The notes beneath the pieces were generated by a model. That model ran no database searches. It was given only the letters and a program-made list of their open reading frames with translations, and was not told the origin of the DNA. From positions 23,501-87,500 of the forward strand of contig JAIQDT010002046.1 in NCBI GenBank assembly GCA_021521415.1: 64,000 nt of DNA, in the 5' to 3' direction. Source of the DNA: Bidens hawaiensis (lineage: Eukaryota > Streptophyta > Magnoliopsida > Asterales > Asteraceae). The translations under genes were made by a program, and so were the position numbers. Positions within the stretch are counted from its first letter, which is position 1; every line of letters begins with the position of its first letter. Below are positions 12,972 through 23,300 of this stretch, one piece after another.

Positions 12972-13795
12972 ACTCAAGATTGTAGTTTCAAGGATTTCAA
13001 AACCTATGAACCTAAAGAATTTTATGAAAACCAAGGTATTATACCAACTTTACGATGGCTTGAGAAGATCGAGTTCATCGTCATCATTAGTCAATGTACT
13101 GAGATTCAAAAGATTCAGTACGCATCTTTGAAATTCAAAGGTAAAGCTCTAGAATGGTGGAACACTCTAATTATGAGAAAGGGCAGAAAAACCTTGTATC
13201 AAATGAAATGGGAAGATTTCAAAGAACTAGTATTACAAACGTTTTGCCCTATGCATGAAATCAATCATATTCAAACCAAGTTTCTAAACCACAAGATGGA
13301 TGGCAAAAATCTCACAGGATACAATGTTAAGTTCCTTGAATATTGCCAATCAACTCCGCGTCTAGATGTCTCAGAATATAACAAAGTTATTCAATACCTA
13401 TCTGGGTCACCCAAAGAGATAGTAGATAGTAAGAACCCATATGCCACAAACAACCTCCTCGGCCATGGAATTGGCTAAATATTTTCTCAAGAGTATGGAA
13501 AGAAATAAAGAGGTTAAAGAGAAAAATAATATGAAAAGGAAAGAAAGAGCAACGGAAAAACAAATAAAGAAGATCAACAATGAGAAAACATTTAAATTCA
13601 AAAGACCAACTTGTTAATACTGTAGTAAACAACATTATGGAAAATGCCAAAAACAGAACAAGAACAATACATCAGTCACATGTACTTTTTGTAACAAAAC
13701 CAGTCATTCTGAATATGACCGTAGAAGGAAAGCAGTTGCATGCTTCAATTGTGGAAAAAGGGACATTTTAAAAAAGGAATGTTCAAAGACGCAAT
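12972..13795 (+). pseudogene. gag of element E, capsid and nucleocapsid part
   Basis: The frame continues directly from 3659. It contains the retrotransposon gag core typical of Ty3/gypsy: PKEFYENQGIIPTLRWLEK, KIQYASLKFKGKALEWWN, WEDFKELVLQTFCPMHE and TKFLNHKMDGKNLTGYNVKF. Each block aligns with the gag of element D (29233-30130, minus). After about 13480 a Lys/Glu-rich linker leads to a cysteine-rich tail (YCSKQHYGKC, CTFCNKTSH, CFNCGK) that is interrupted by stop codons at 13478 and 13615. The last knuckle has lost its histidine through a shift (GKRDILKKEC). The protein would assemble particles and bind RNA; this copy is damaged. No pol follows. Confidence 0.8.
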
Positions 13796-14638
13796 AAGCA
13801 ATAAAAAGATCAACAACAATAAGGAGGAAACAGAAGGAGCATTTGACAATCAAGAATAGAAACAAACAAGAGTATATCTAAGAAACGTTCAAAGACCCAA
13901 AGGCATAAGAAATAGTTAGTTAACTATTGTAAACTACTTGTTAACTCGTGTTTAAACGAGAAGTTTTGTAACAACAAAAGGATAGTTAAATCCCTAAAGA
14001 AATAAAGAAAGATATTAGCATACAGATTGTGTTTTTACACAAAGAATACTTATACTCATAACAAAAGAGATAGTTAAATTTCAAAAGTTCTCGAAATGTA
14101 AGAAACTATGTTATTTAATAACTATCATCTATAGAAAGATGAAATAAAGAGAACGATGAATTTAACTAGACATAAGATTATGTCTTCTCAAAGGAAATTC
14201 AGTTATCAGACCTTTGAAAGTTCAAAGGAATAATTGATGAACATAAAATGAAAGGAATTCGTCAAGATCATGAAACGAAGGATTACATGGTTCAAAGTAT
14301 GAATATCTTGAAAGGTATCAAGAAGAATAAATCAAAAGGATTTGACAGACTAAATCCAAGAAGCAATGTAGTTAACATCAATAAATGTTTAGAATGCAAA
14401 ATGTAAGGTAAATAGTTAAACACAACTGGCCACTGTGCTTAACAATTTACAATTACTTATGACATTCTGAACTATTGATTGAATACATCATCCAAAATAT
14501 GTGAGTTAACAACAATTCAGGAATTTCAATCATTCAAACAATTCGAGTTAAACTCGAGAAACAGATTAGAATGAATATGGTAGTAAAGAAATAAGCAAGA
14601 AATTATTCACAACGAATCTCGAGGACGAGATTTATTCC
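13796..14638 (+). other. Non-coding stretch of E where pol would be expected
   Basis: The stretch is A-rich with dense stops and no pol motif. Its end, AATCTCGAGGACGAGATTTA, matches the sequence found in D after the pol stop codon (33640-33660, minus strand). So the pol part was removed or never present while the 3' end was kept. Confidence 0.65.
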
Positions 14639-14651
14639 AAGGTGGGGAGGA
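14639..14651 (+). other. Polypurine tract of element E
   Basis: AAGGTGGGGAGGA lies immediately before the 3' LTR and is identical to the tract before the D LTR. It is the expected plus-strand primer. Confidence 0.85.
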
Positions 14652-16856
14652 TGTAACATCCCCAAAATTTTGGTCCAAATTTAACAACTTGGTAAAGTTG
14701 AAGGATCAAAACTGTTCTCTAAAATAAGTAATGAGAAAATTTAAATGAAGAAAATAAAATCATTTTATAAGGAAATAAAAATATTCCATAAAGAAAGTCA
14801 TCTCATGTTAAGGATATGGAATAAGAAAATCCCATCCCACATGGAAAGATGGAAGAAAGTGGAAGCATTTCACATAGGTATAAATAAGGAAGTTAAAATT
14901 CATCCCACATGGAAAGTGGGAAAGATTTGGAAACTCTTTATAAAGAGATAAAATTTTATACTAATATTCTTTTATGCCTAGCATGCACCTAGTGGTTCTA
15001 GCGGAGGGTGCAAACACCCGACGCGCACGCAAGCGGGCACGGGCGATGGGCGTAATGTGGCGCTTTGATGGCGCACTTTGCACTTCACACGCTCGCATCG
15101 CCGCTTGAGAGTCACCTTATTATAGTAGTAAGACCCAGACAAGACAAGTTACCAATGACGAGGGATAAAAAGTGAAAATTTGAGTTCAGCATTCCATCGC
15201 GATGAGCCCAGAACAAAGGTCATCGCGATACGCAATGCACCATGATGACTCAGCACTCACGTGTCAGCACGTGGCATGGCGGCGGAAAATATACGGCCTC
15301 GCGATACGCGACGAGATTACTAAGACCCATCGCGTATCGCGATGGGTTGCAAAATCAGCCTATAAATAGGGGTTCATGGCATCTCATTCTTCACACACTA
15401 AAACACACTCATTAATACACATTTAGTCTCTTTTAAGTGCCGAGTATCGTAGTGCGTGCCAAGCTATGAGGTTCCGATAGTTTAAGCTCTAGTAGGCAAT
15501 AGAGAGTAGAAGTGTTGATCAATCAATCTTAGTAATCGAACTTCGAATAACCGTGAAAGGTAGGGGTTCTGTCTAAGTCATTATGTTATTATTATATTAT
15601 ATTGCTTAGACCATAGTCAGGGGTATAACCCAAACCTTGATCATAATTATGTTTACATAAGCTTTAACATACAAGGATTATAGGAATGTATCTTCACAAT
15701 TAAGAAACACAGTATTTTTCATTCATGAGGATATAGTCAAAATATAGTTTCTTCACAATTAAGAAACACATCTTATATACATGGAATATAGTTAAAATAT
15801 TATTTCTTTATGATTAAGAAACATAAGATTTTACATACAAAGGTAGCAGTCAATGAATGTTTCTTATTGAAGAACAAACAGATTATAGATGTTTCTTCAT
15901 GAAGAAGAAACTCAGCATAAGATTTGATAAATAAACAGAAAGACTACGGGAATTGATATTTTATTTAAACAAATGATCAATCAAGGTTTAAAGCTATTAA
16001 AACCAGACTAAAGGTCTGTAGCCGGATCAAGAGATGATCCGGGTATTTATATAAACCTATTCTATTATAGGTTAATCATCAATCAGTCAATCATTCACAA
16101 AGGTTTTCAAACGAGATCACCACATCATTCAGAACAGACAATCACAGGTGAATATGTTAACCTTTACAAACAGTCAAAACATATTTATACTCTATAAGAT
16201 GAACGCGTTGTTTGTCTTAAAGAGGCAGTCAACGTTTACATGAGATTACGTGTTCTCTAAAACGTTATGATACGAAATAGAAAATAAAAGAAACTCAGAC
16301 CGATTACATATGTGTCTGGATCCAAACATAACTGTTCAGCCTAAACAGTCAAAGGCTACGTGGTCGCAAGCTAACAGTCATAACTAGTTCTCCATAAGGG
16401 GCTACGTGGCTCGGAGAACTTTTGTGTGTGTAGGGCAGTGATACAAATACCGGAAGTAGAAATACTTCCGCTGAGCTTGTCAAGAAAACTATATTTGTAT
16501 TGTAACCATAATTTAAATATTTTTAGAGTCATGCGTGTTTACCAGCACATAGCTGACGTATTTTTCCCACATTTCAGGGGAACAGATTAGCACATGTAGC
16601 AAAGAAGTATGATTCATGGAGTTAGATGCTCACAAGGTATTGATGGATCAGTTTTAAATATTAAAATATTATAAACAAGATTTAAACATGATTTATAAAT
16701 CAAATACTCGGGTATTTATTATTCAATAAGTTTCAAATAAATTAATATTTTATTATAACCAAAGTCATCCGCTAAAATAAACCGCAACTCTGATGTATTT
16801 ACAAAACATATACCAAATATTGGTCATAAGCCTAAGCCCTAAGCTGAGGTGTGACA
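14652..16856 (+). repeat. 3' LTR of element E, with promoter signals
   Basis: It starts TGTAACATCCCCAAAATTTTGG-like and ends AGCTGAGGTGTGACA; length is 2205 bp. It has a TATA box TATAAATA at 15361. Upstream of that lie two CACGTG cores (in CACGTGTCAGCACGTGGC, about 15260) and four palindromic blocks built from ATCGCGAT/CGCGATACGCG (about 15190-15345). The same promoter layout occurs in the D LTR. TTCTTCACAATTAAGAAACA-like short inverted motifs recur at 15700-15910. It preserves the uninterrupted target site of copy A at 16490. Confidence 0.88.
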
Positions 16857-17589
16857 AAAGTAAAGTCGTGTCATAGCCTTTGCTAAATAGGATGAGGATT
16901 GCGCGAAAGCGGGTTCGGTTCTTGTCAGGCTTGGGTTTGTGAGCGGTTAGTTGATCTAGTTTGTGTTATGCTAAATTTTTCCTATATCCTTGGTTGTGTA
17001 GTATTCATTTCCATTAGGGTCGTGTGTTGGTGAGTCAGATGGGAGAGTCGACATTAGAACACCTTAGTAATCGTTTTCTGGTTTGTTTTAAAATCAATTA
17101 AGTGTAAGTTAGGGTTTGTTAGTGAGACCGAGAGGTGATCTAGCTAGCTTGAGCGAACCTTAGTTTTGTCATCTTTAGATACTGGTTTCGTGAGATCATT
17201 CAATCCATTTGCTTGTTAGATCGTCAATTTGATTCTTACTTAGGTAGACGTTTTCTCCATTGTCAGTCACAATCGTTATGTTTCGTTCAGTGTTTCAGTT
17301 AAGTCCAGTTAAGTAAGTTAAGTTAATTAATTTAGTTAAAGTAATTTAGGTTAAGTAGTTTTAATTATTAAAAACAAATTAAAAAAATATTATTCTTAGG
17401 AAGGTCTTGTCTAGGGTTTAGTAATCAATAGGCGTTTTCACGTGTCCTTGTGTTCGATACTCGGACTTCTTAGGTCTATGCTACTTGCGATCGGTACACT
17501 TGCCGGTTGTGTGTGGTGTTATTAGGAATTTCTGTTTTAAAATTAAAGCTTAGTTGTGAGTCCTGTAGAAAGAAACACTCATTTGACAC
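16857..17589. other. Non-coding stretch, probably old transposon sequence
   Basis: No convincing ORF was found. The segment around 17440-17520 (GCGATCGGTACACTTGCCGG) resembles the leader of other plant LTR elements, but I cannot place it in a family. Confidence 0.3.
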
Positions 17590-18573
17590 ACATCAGATCG
17601 TCAAAGGGGTAGAAAGAATATATCACAAGTTCAGTGTCACCGTTGTGATGAGTTCGGTCACTTTGCGTCTATGTGCCCGGAACGTGTGAAGGAACAGGAA
17701 GAATCAAATTTGAACAAAATAGATGTTTTTGATCCATCTTTATTTATAATAAAAAGTAATCAAGAAACAACGTTTTTGAATGAAGATGAAGTGTTTCCAA
17801 AGCATTTCGAAACCAGACCGATGGAGAAAGGTGTTTGGTATCTCGACAACAGAACATCGAATCACATGACGGGTAAAAAGGGTTTTTTATGAGTTGAATG
17901 AATGTGTCACGGGAAAGGTGAAGTTTGGAGACGAATCTTTTATTGATATTCAGGAAAATGGGTCAGTTTTAATTGAAGGGAAAAACAGGGAGCAACGCCT
18001 GTTAATCGATTTCTACTATATCCCGAGCCTACAATGCAATATGCCATTATCATAATTCTTTGTCAAGCAACGGAATGTGGATGCGAGATTCACATGAAAC
18101 ACGATTTCCTAACCATTAAAGATTATATATGTAAGCTTTTGACAAAGGTGACAAGGACCAAGAATAGATTGTATAAGATTGATCTCAAGATAACAAGTCC
18201 TTGTATACGAGGTAGCATTGGAATAAGAATTTTACAGGTCAGGATCTTTAAAGAATTGGACTGAAAGAAGACAAGTCGGTTAGGAGTCAGATTCCAATCA
18301 AAGATCCAGGTTCAAAAATTCAAAGTCCAAAGAAGAGTGTTCAAAAAATTATAAGCGCAATCAAGAAAGAGATTCAAGCCCAAGGGAAGGCAAGTAATGA
18401 TCAAACGAAGCAAATGTTTCTTCAAGTGAAGTGGAACCCAAAGAACATTACAAGAGATAAAGAAAGTCTCGGGAGAATGAAGAAAAGGATGACAATCATG
18501 AAGCTGAAGACCTGTCAATTTTGAGTAGGAAATTAGGGGGTGAGTCATATACAAAAATGAGGAGGGGGTTGAT
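17590..18573 (+). pseudogene. Ty1/copia gag-protease-preintegrase fragment
   Basis: A perfect CCHC zinc knuckle (CHRCDEFGHFASMC, 17635-17676) is followed by WYLDNRTSNHMTG, which is the copia protease motif W-x-x-D-x-G/A-S-x-H-M-T with the catalytic D-x-G altered to DNR. Then comes GKVKFGDESFIDI and the Gag-pre-integrase segment ending LLTKVTRTKNRLYKI. A one-base shift is needed near 17886 and further stops follow near 18050. Integrase core, reverse transcriptase and RNase H are missing. The text jumps to a 3' end with a purine tract (GGAGGGGGTTGAT) before an LTR-like start. It is a dead, internally deleted element. Confidence 0.75.
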
Positions 18574-18935
18574 TGTTGGCTCAATTGTTGTTTGACTCGA
18601 GTGACGAGTGTACGACCCAACCCAATAACTAAAAGGAGTTATTAATGGGTTGCCTATAACCAAATTAGGGTTATTAGGTTTCTTGTTAGCTAACTTGAGT
18701 TAACATTATAAACAGAGACAACCAATTTGGGGTTGTCAAGAAGTTGATGCAACCAAGTTAGGGTTCATCAAAAGTCAAACCAAGTTATGGTTTGAGAGTA
18801 TCAATTTTTTGAGTTATATTTTTTGATTAATATAAAAGAGAGTTATTTATTTAGTTCATCTTTGATTATCGACCAGGACTTGAAACACTGGGTTCGAGCT
18901 CCCTGGAACTCCTATGGGAAATTGTGTATCCCCTT
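18574..18935 (+). repeat. Probable 3' LTR of the copia relic (right end uncertain)
   Basis: It begins TGTTGGCTC right after a polypurine tract, as copia LTRs do. The end is not defined, since no 5' partner LTR is visible; I place it near the loss of AT-rich transcript-like sequence. Confidence 0.4.
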
Positions 18936-20180
18936 TTCTGAAGAGTGATGGTGATTTATATAGAAAAGCATAAACATGGCCATACTTCTATTGCGACAGG
19001 CCCTGCTTCTATCTTTCCGCCATACTTATATTTTGGTATGGTCACGCTTATATTTGGCAACACTTATGTTTTAGCATGGCCATATCTGTCTTGGCAAGGC
19101 CATATTGACCTATTTGTAATATTTTCCATCAAAATCAAATTGTTTGCAACTAGGCAAGGAAAAGGTTGTCATACACCATCTCCCATGCCTTGTTTGCTTG
19201 TTGTTCAAACCTCCCAGCTTTATAAAAATAATGTAATCTTCAATTTTTATAATTCTTACAAATTTAACTCTCAAAGTTGGAATTTCACAAATAGTACACA
19301 TAAGTGTCTAGTTTTATGAAATTTGCAATTATCGTCCATAAAACAAGGGAAAATTTGAGTAATAATATGTGTAGTTTTAAGCACATTAATATATTTGCAG
19401 TATTTTATGGTTTTTATTTAGTTTATTTGCGAACAGTTGTACTTCATACGTGCTTATATGTTGCAGATCATTGAACATTCAAGATGCTAAATTGGGACTT
19501 GTACAAGCACGAGATGAAGTCTCGAGAAGATCGTAGAGTAAATGGAAGCTATCCAATGTGGAGACTTAAGCCTAAGTGAGTTATACAAGTAGTGGAGTTG
19601 AAATGAGAACAAACCAGTGAATACTGAGACCCGATGTAGGGAAACGAGAAATGGAGCGTTGACCTTTTCAACTCAATTTTTTGGGCGTAGGGAAACGAGG
19701 CCCAACGTAGCTTATGCGGGTGCTAATATTTGACGGGAACTAACAAGTGTTTTTAGGTATAAAAGGGCTATTATAAATCCTAACTCGTTTTGAACTTCTC
19801 TCTGACATATTTGGATGGTTTGGGGTGATATTTGGGCTTGGAAACACCACTAAATATCATTCGATTGATGCCTAACAATGATATTTTAAAATATGACGAA
19901 ACAATGAGGTTAGCTTGTTTGGACGTTGTAGCATTAAAAATGTAAATGTGAGAGGTTTGTTCGAATTACACGTACGCTTGGTTTCAAAGTCACAAGCATT
20001 AACTGTGTCATCATTTTTTATTATGGGTGGCAATTGCAATATCAACATACATGATCTCTAGACGTTTTTTCCATGTATTGTTTTGTCTTGACAAAAACTT
20101 GTTACTATTCTTAACAAAAGAAGAACTACATGAATTTGAAAAAAAAAAAAAGGAGAAAAAGAAATTGAATTAGATGAGGA
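18936..20180. other. Non-coding upstream region of ZPR1 with loose repeats
   Basis: At 18970-19110 a loose motif (CATGGCCAT..CTTCTAT / GGTATGG..CTTATATTTGG) recurs four to five times. Around 19690-19990 there is an LTR-like segment with TATAAAAG at about 19759. No coding homology was recognised. Confidence 0.3.
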
Positions 20181-20197
20181 GGGGGGGGGGGGGGGGG
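20181..20197 (+). repeat. Homopolymer of 17 G upstream of ZPR1
   Basis: An uninterrupted run of 17 guanines lies 166 bp before the ZPR1 start codon and is preceded by an A-rich, GA-rich stretch. It could form a G-quadruplex in DNA or, if transcribed, in the 5' leader. Confidence 0.9.
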
Positions 20198-20259
20198 TTA
20201 TTTTGTAAAGTTGGAGACTAAAATAGAATAGAATATATTTTAGGTTAAAACACTTTTTT

Positions 20260-20362
20260 TTATATCTTCTTCTCCATCATCATCATCATCTGTTGCGCCA
20301 GAGTGCAAACGAAATATACAAATACAAATAATAATAATAATAATAATAATACATCATCGATC
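20260..20362 (+). promoter_or_regulatory. Likely 5' leader of ZPR1
   Basis: It is a pyrimidine-rich CTTCTTCTCC(ATC)n stretch followed by an (AAT)n tract just before the ATG, typical of plant 5' leaders. No ATG lies in it in frame. The transcription start cannot be fixed from sequence. Confidence 0.4.
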
Positions 20363-23300
20363 ATGGACGTTAGGTCTGTAGTTGAAGCTATTTCTACGGA
20401 TGACGATAATGCCCCTGTCTACCAGGTCGAAAGCCTCTGTATGCGTTGCCATCAAAACGTATACTCTCTCGATTCAATAATATTATTAATTAGGGTTATA
20501 ATTTCTATTATTACTTTGGGTTGGATTATATTATATTATCAATCAGTTTTCACTTTCACTAATACTTATTGCCTGCCAGGGCACTACTAGATTTTTGTTG
20601 ACATTCATTCCACATTTTAGAAAGGTAAACACTTATACTTCACTTTTCCTTCGTACTTGTAATAATAATAATAATTTCTCATTGCAGCTATTCTAAATGC
20701 AGATCTTGTTGTCAGCCTTTGAATGCTCTCACTGTAATGAGAGGTAATCTTTTTTTTTTTGAGAATTTCAAGAATTCATATTATCATAATATTTTTGCCT
20801 TCTCTTAACTGCCTTTTCGGTTATGGTTTTTTTTTTTTTTTTTACTTGATGCTTCGTTTGAAACTATTTAGTTTTTTATTTTATTAGGAATAACGAGGTG
20901 CAGTTTGCTGGTGAGATACAGCCTCGAGGGTCACGTTACCGTCTGGAGTTTTCATTAGGTGATCAAAAGGTAGAGAGAACTCAAGTATATGAAATAAATT
21001 CCCTTTTGTTTGCACGCAGTTGAATGTTACCTTCAAAACTTGTATAATATCATATATACCCAACCAAATAAATTAATATCCATTATACGCTACTTTTTTC
21101 CTTACACTCTAAACTCTTATATATTCTAATGCAAGTTTTAACGGAAGGGTATAAATGTCATAAATTTAAGAATTGACGAATTTGATTATACGATTTCTTA
21201 TTTAGTAAGTATGATGATATTAATATATTATATCAAGTTTTGAGGGGGCCTGAAGTTTTCCCTTAATCAAATGGGGCAGACTATGATTTGTTTAAAAGAA
21301 GTACACAGGGAATAAATGCATTCATTAAAACATTATAGTAAATATTTCTTGTCCAAATGCAGATGCTTAATCGACAAGTAGTCAAATCTGAGACTGCCAC
21401 AATCAAGGTACTTCACATGGAACTAACTTTCATATAATTCTAAGAAGCTTTTATTTTTTCAAATTATTTGTAATATTTATAAATATACTCATATGTAAAG
21501 TCGTCAATGTTTGTAGATTCCGCAACTGGACTTTGAGATACCTCCTGAAGCACAACGTGGATCTTTATCAACTGTATGTTTTGCATACTTTTTTTTTCTA
21601 GTTATCAAGTATTGGGTTTAGTAGCAGCAAAGTTGATTATTCTATGCATAATAGTGAGTCAAACAATAAAATGTGTTTTATATTTCTCAGGTAGAAGGGA
21701 TATTATTAAGAGCTTGTGAAGAATTACAAGCCCTTCAAGAAGAGAGAAAGGTAGATATTCATTTACAAGTCATACTTCTAGAATGCTCTTATTTAAATCT
21801 TTTGACATGTTTTTTTATGCTTCTAGAAAGTGGATCCCCAAACAGCTGAGGCAATAGACCAATTTATAATAAAATTAAAAGCATGCGCAACAGGAAGTTC
21901 GTCTTTTACTTTCATTCTTGATGATCCTGCTGGCAACAGTTTTGTAGAGAAACCGTAAGTTAACATTTTATAATTTACTTTCTTTGCTTTGTGAAGAAAG
22001 TTATTGAATCCTATATTCTATTATATTTTAGCTAGGCACGTGTGGTTGAAGTTAGTGGGAACATTCATATGATTCTTTTATTTGTGCTGCACTTTGTAAG
22101 GATCAGTTAAAATCGTTTCCTTTGATTTCATCTTCAGATTTCTACAAGACGTGGTCCAAACCAGCCGAGCTTGAGCTTGTTAGGCTTGAGCTCGTTTCAT
22201 TTTGATCTATAAACAACTTATATATACTTGTTTTTAATTATAAATCCCCGTAACATTTTACATAATATATACTATTTAATTATTTTCATCATAACTTTAT
22301 ATATTATATATAATAAATAATAATAATAATAATAATAGGTATTATATAAATATATAAATAAAATTATGAAGTTTCAATTTTATGAAGTTATCCCTATATT
22401 TAGTATATTGAATAAAAGTTTCATGTAAATGATAGGGTCGATTAGGTTTGTGAGCCAGCCCGGGTTTTTTTGTTAAACGAGCTTATTTTTATGCTCGAGC
22501 TCGTTTATTCTCGGATTGATTTGAATTTGAGCTTTTAGCTAGTCGATCTCGAGTAGCACACGAGCGGGCTTGGCTTGTTTATGCTTCTAGCGTGGCTGGT
22601 GTGTTGGTCATGGGTCTAGATCCAAGGACAAAATCTTCACTCCCACCCCCAACTTTGGGCTTAGAGCTAGGTATTAGCCTATTATGCTTGATTATTGTTG
22701 CGGGTTTTTCTTGTCCCCCAAGCCCAGACCAACTCAATCTAGAATTAGGGAATGAATGAGCTTGCAACCATCGGTTTTCTACTTTAAAAATTCAATTTAA
22801 AATGCTATCGCTATTTCGCCATTGGTTTTCCATTTCATCATACGAAATTGAAATCCAAAAATCAAGCATGTGCACTTAATTTCGGTGAAAAAAAGGTTGG
22901 GTTTTTTATGTGTAAGAACTTATTTTTTCTCAAAGATTTTCAGCCTCTCCAGTGTAAATGTTCAAGTTCCGCCACTGTCTAGATAAGTAAAATGTTACAT
23001 GGGCTTGGTTGGGCATGCAAACATTTTTTTTTCTTTGATGAACTTTATAACTAATTGACCTTTTTAAACATCCTTACAAGAACTCTTTTACTAATAAGTC
23101 GATTTAGAAGGTTTTATATATACATTTGGTAAGTTTGGACCTGTTCAACTCGTATTCATTTCTTGACAGTTATCTAACTTGACCCATTAGGGAAAATAAT
23201 TGCAACCCAAATTTATCCGTCACGGGTCAAAGTTTTCACTTTATATTCTATTAAAGATAGCCTACATTTTTACCACAGGTTTGCCCCACCTTTAGATCCA

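Larger units (their letters stand above)
3655..12976 (+). mobile_element. Element B: complete non-coding LTR retrotransposon with 5-bp target duplication
   Basis: The element proper is 3660-12971 and is flanked by ACTCA at 3655-3659 and 12972-12976. Two long LTRs (about 2.5 kb each, TG..CA) enclose 4.2 kb with a PBS but no recognisable gag or pol. This architecture is that of a large retrotransposon derivative (LARD), which must borrow proteins from an autonomous relative. It lies in the gag of element E. The LTRs are very similar, with scattered substitutions, so the insertion is moderately young and younger than E. Related LTRs are copy A (1-1142) and copy F (39310-60812, minus strand). Confidence 0.93.
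1143..16856 (+). mobile_element. Element E: Ty3/gypsy-type LTR retrotransposon with gag but no pol, interrupted by element B
   Basis: The parts are in order: right part of the 5' LTR (1143-1523), primer-binding site, pre-gag ORF, gag, a non-coding stretch, polypurine tract and 3' LTR (14652-16856). The two LTRs match from AAGAAA..CTATATTTGTATTG to GGTGTGACA. Gag is homologous to that of the minus-strand gypsy element D, and both elements share the polypurine tract AAGGTGGGGAGGA and the PBS context. I see no protease, reverse transcriptase, RNase H or integrase between gag and the 3' LTR. Without B its internal part is only about 3.8 kb. I infer a non-autonomous member of a family whose autonomous relative resembles D. 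The left TSD is outside the window; the right flank is AAAGT. Confidence 0.85.

Noticed and set aside
20303..20362. In-frame upstream extension of ZPR1 (Asn-rich start)
   Set aside because: It opens with GTG, not ATG, and is encoded by an (AAT)n repeat; the first ATG at 20363 matches the family start.
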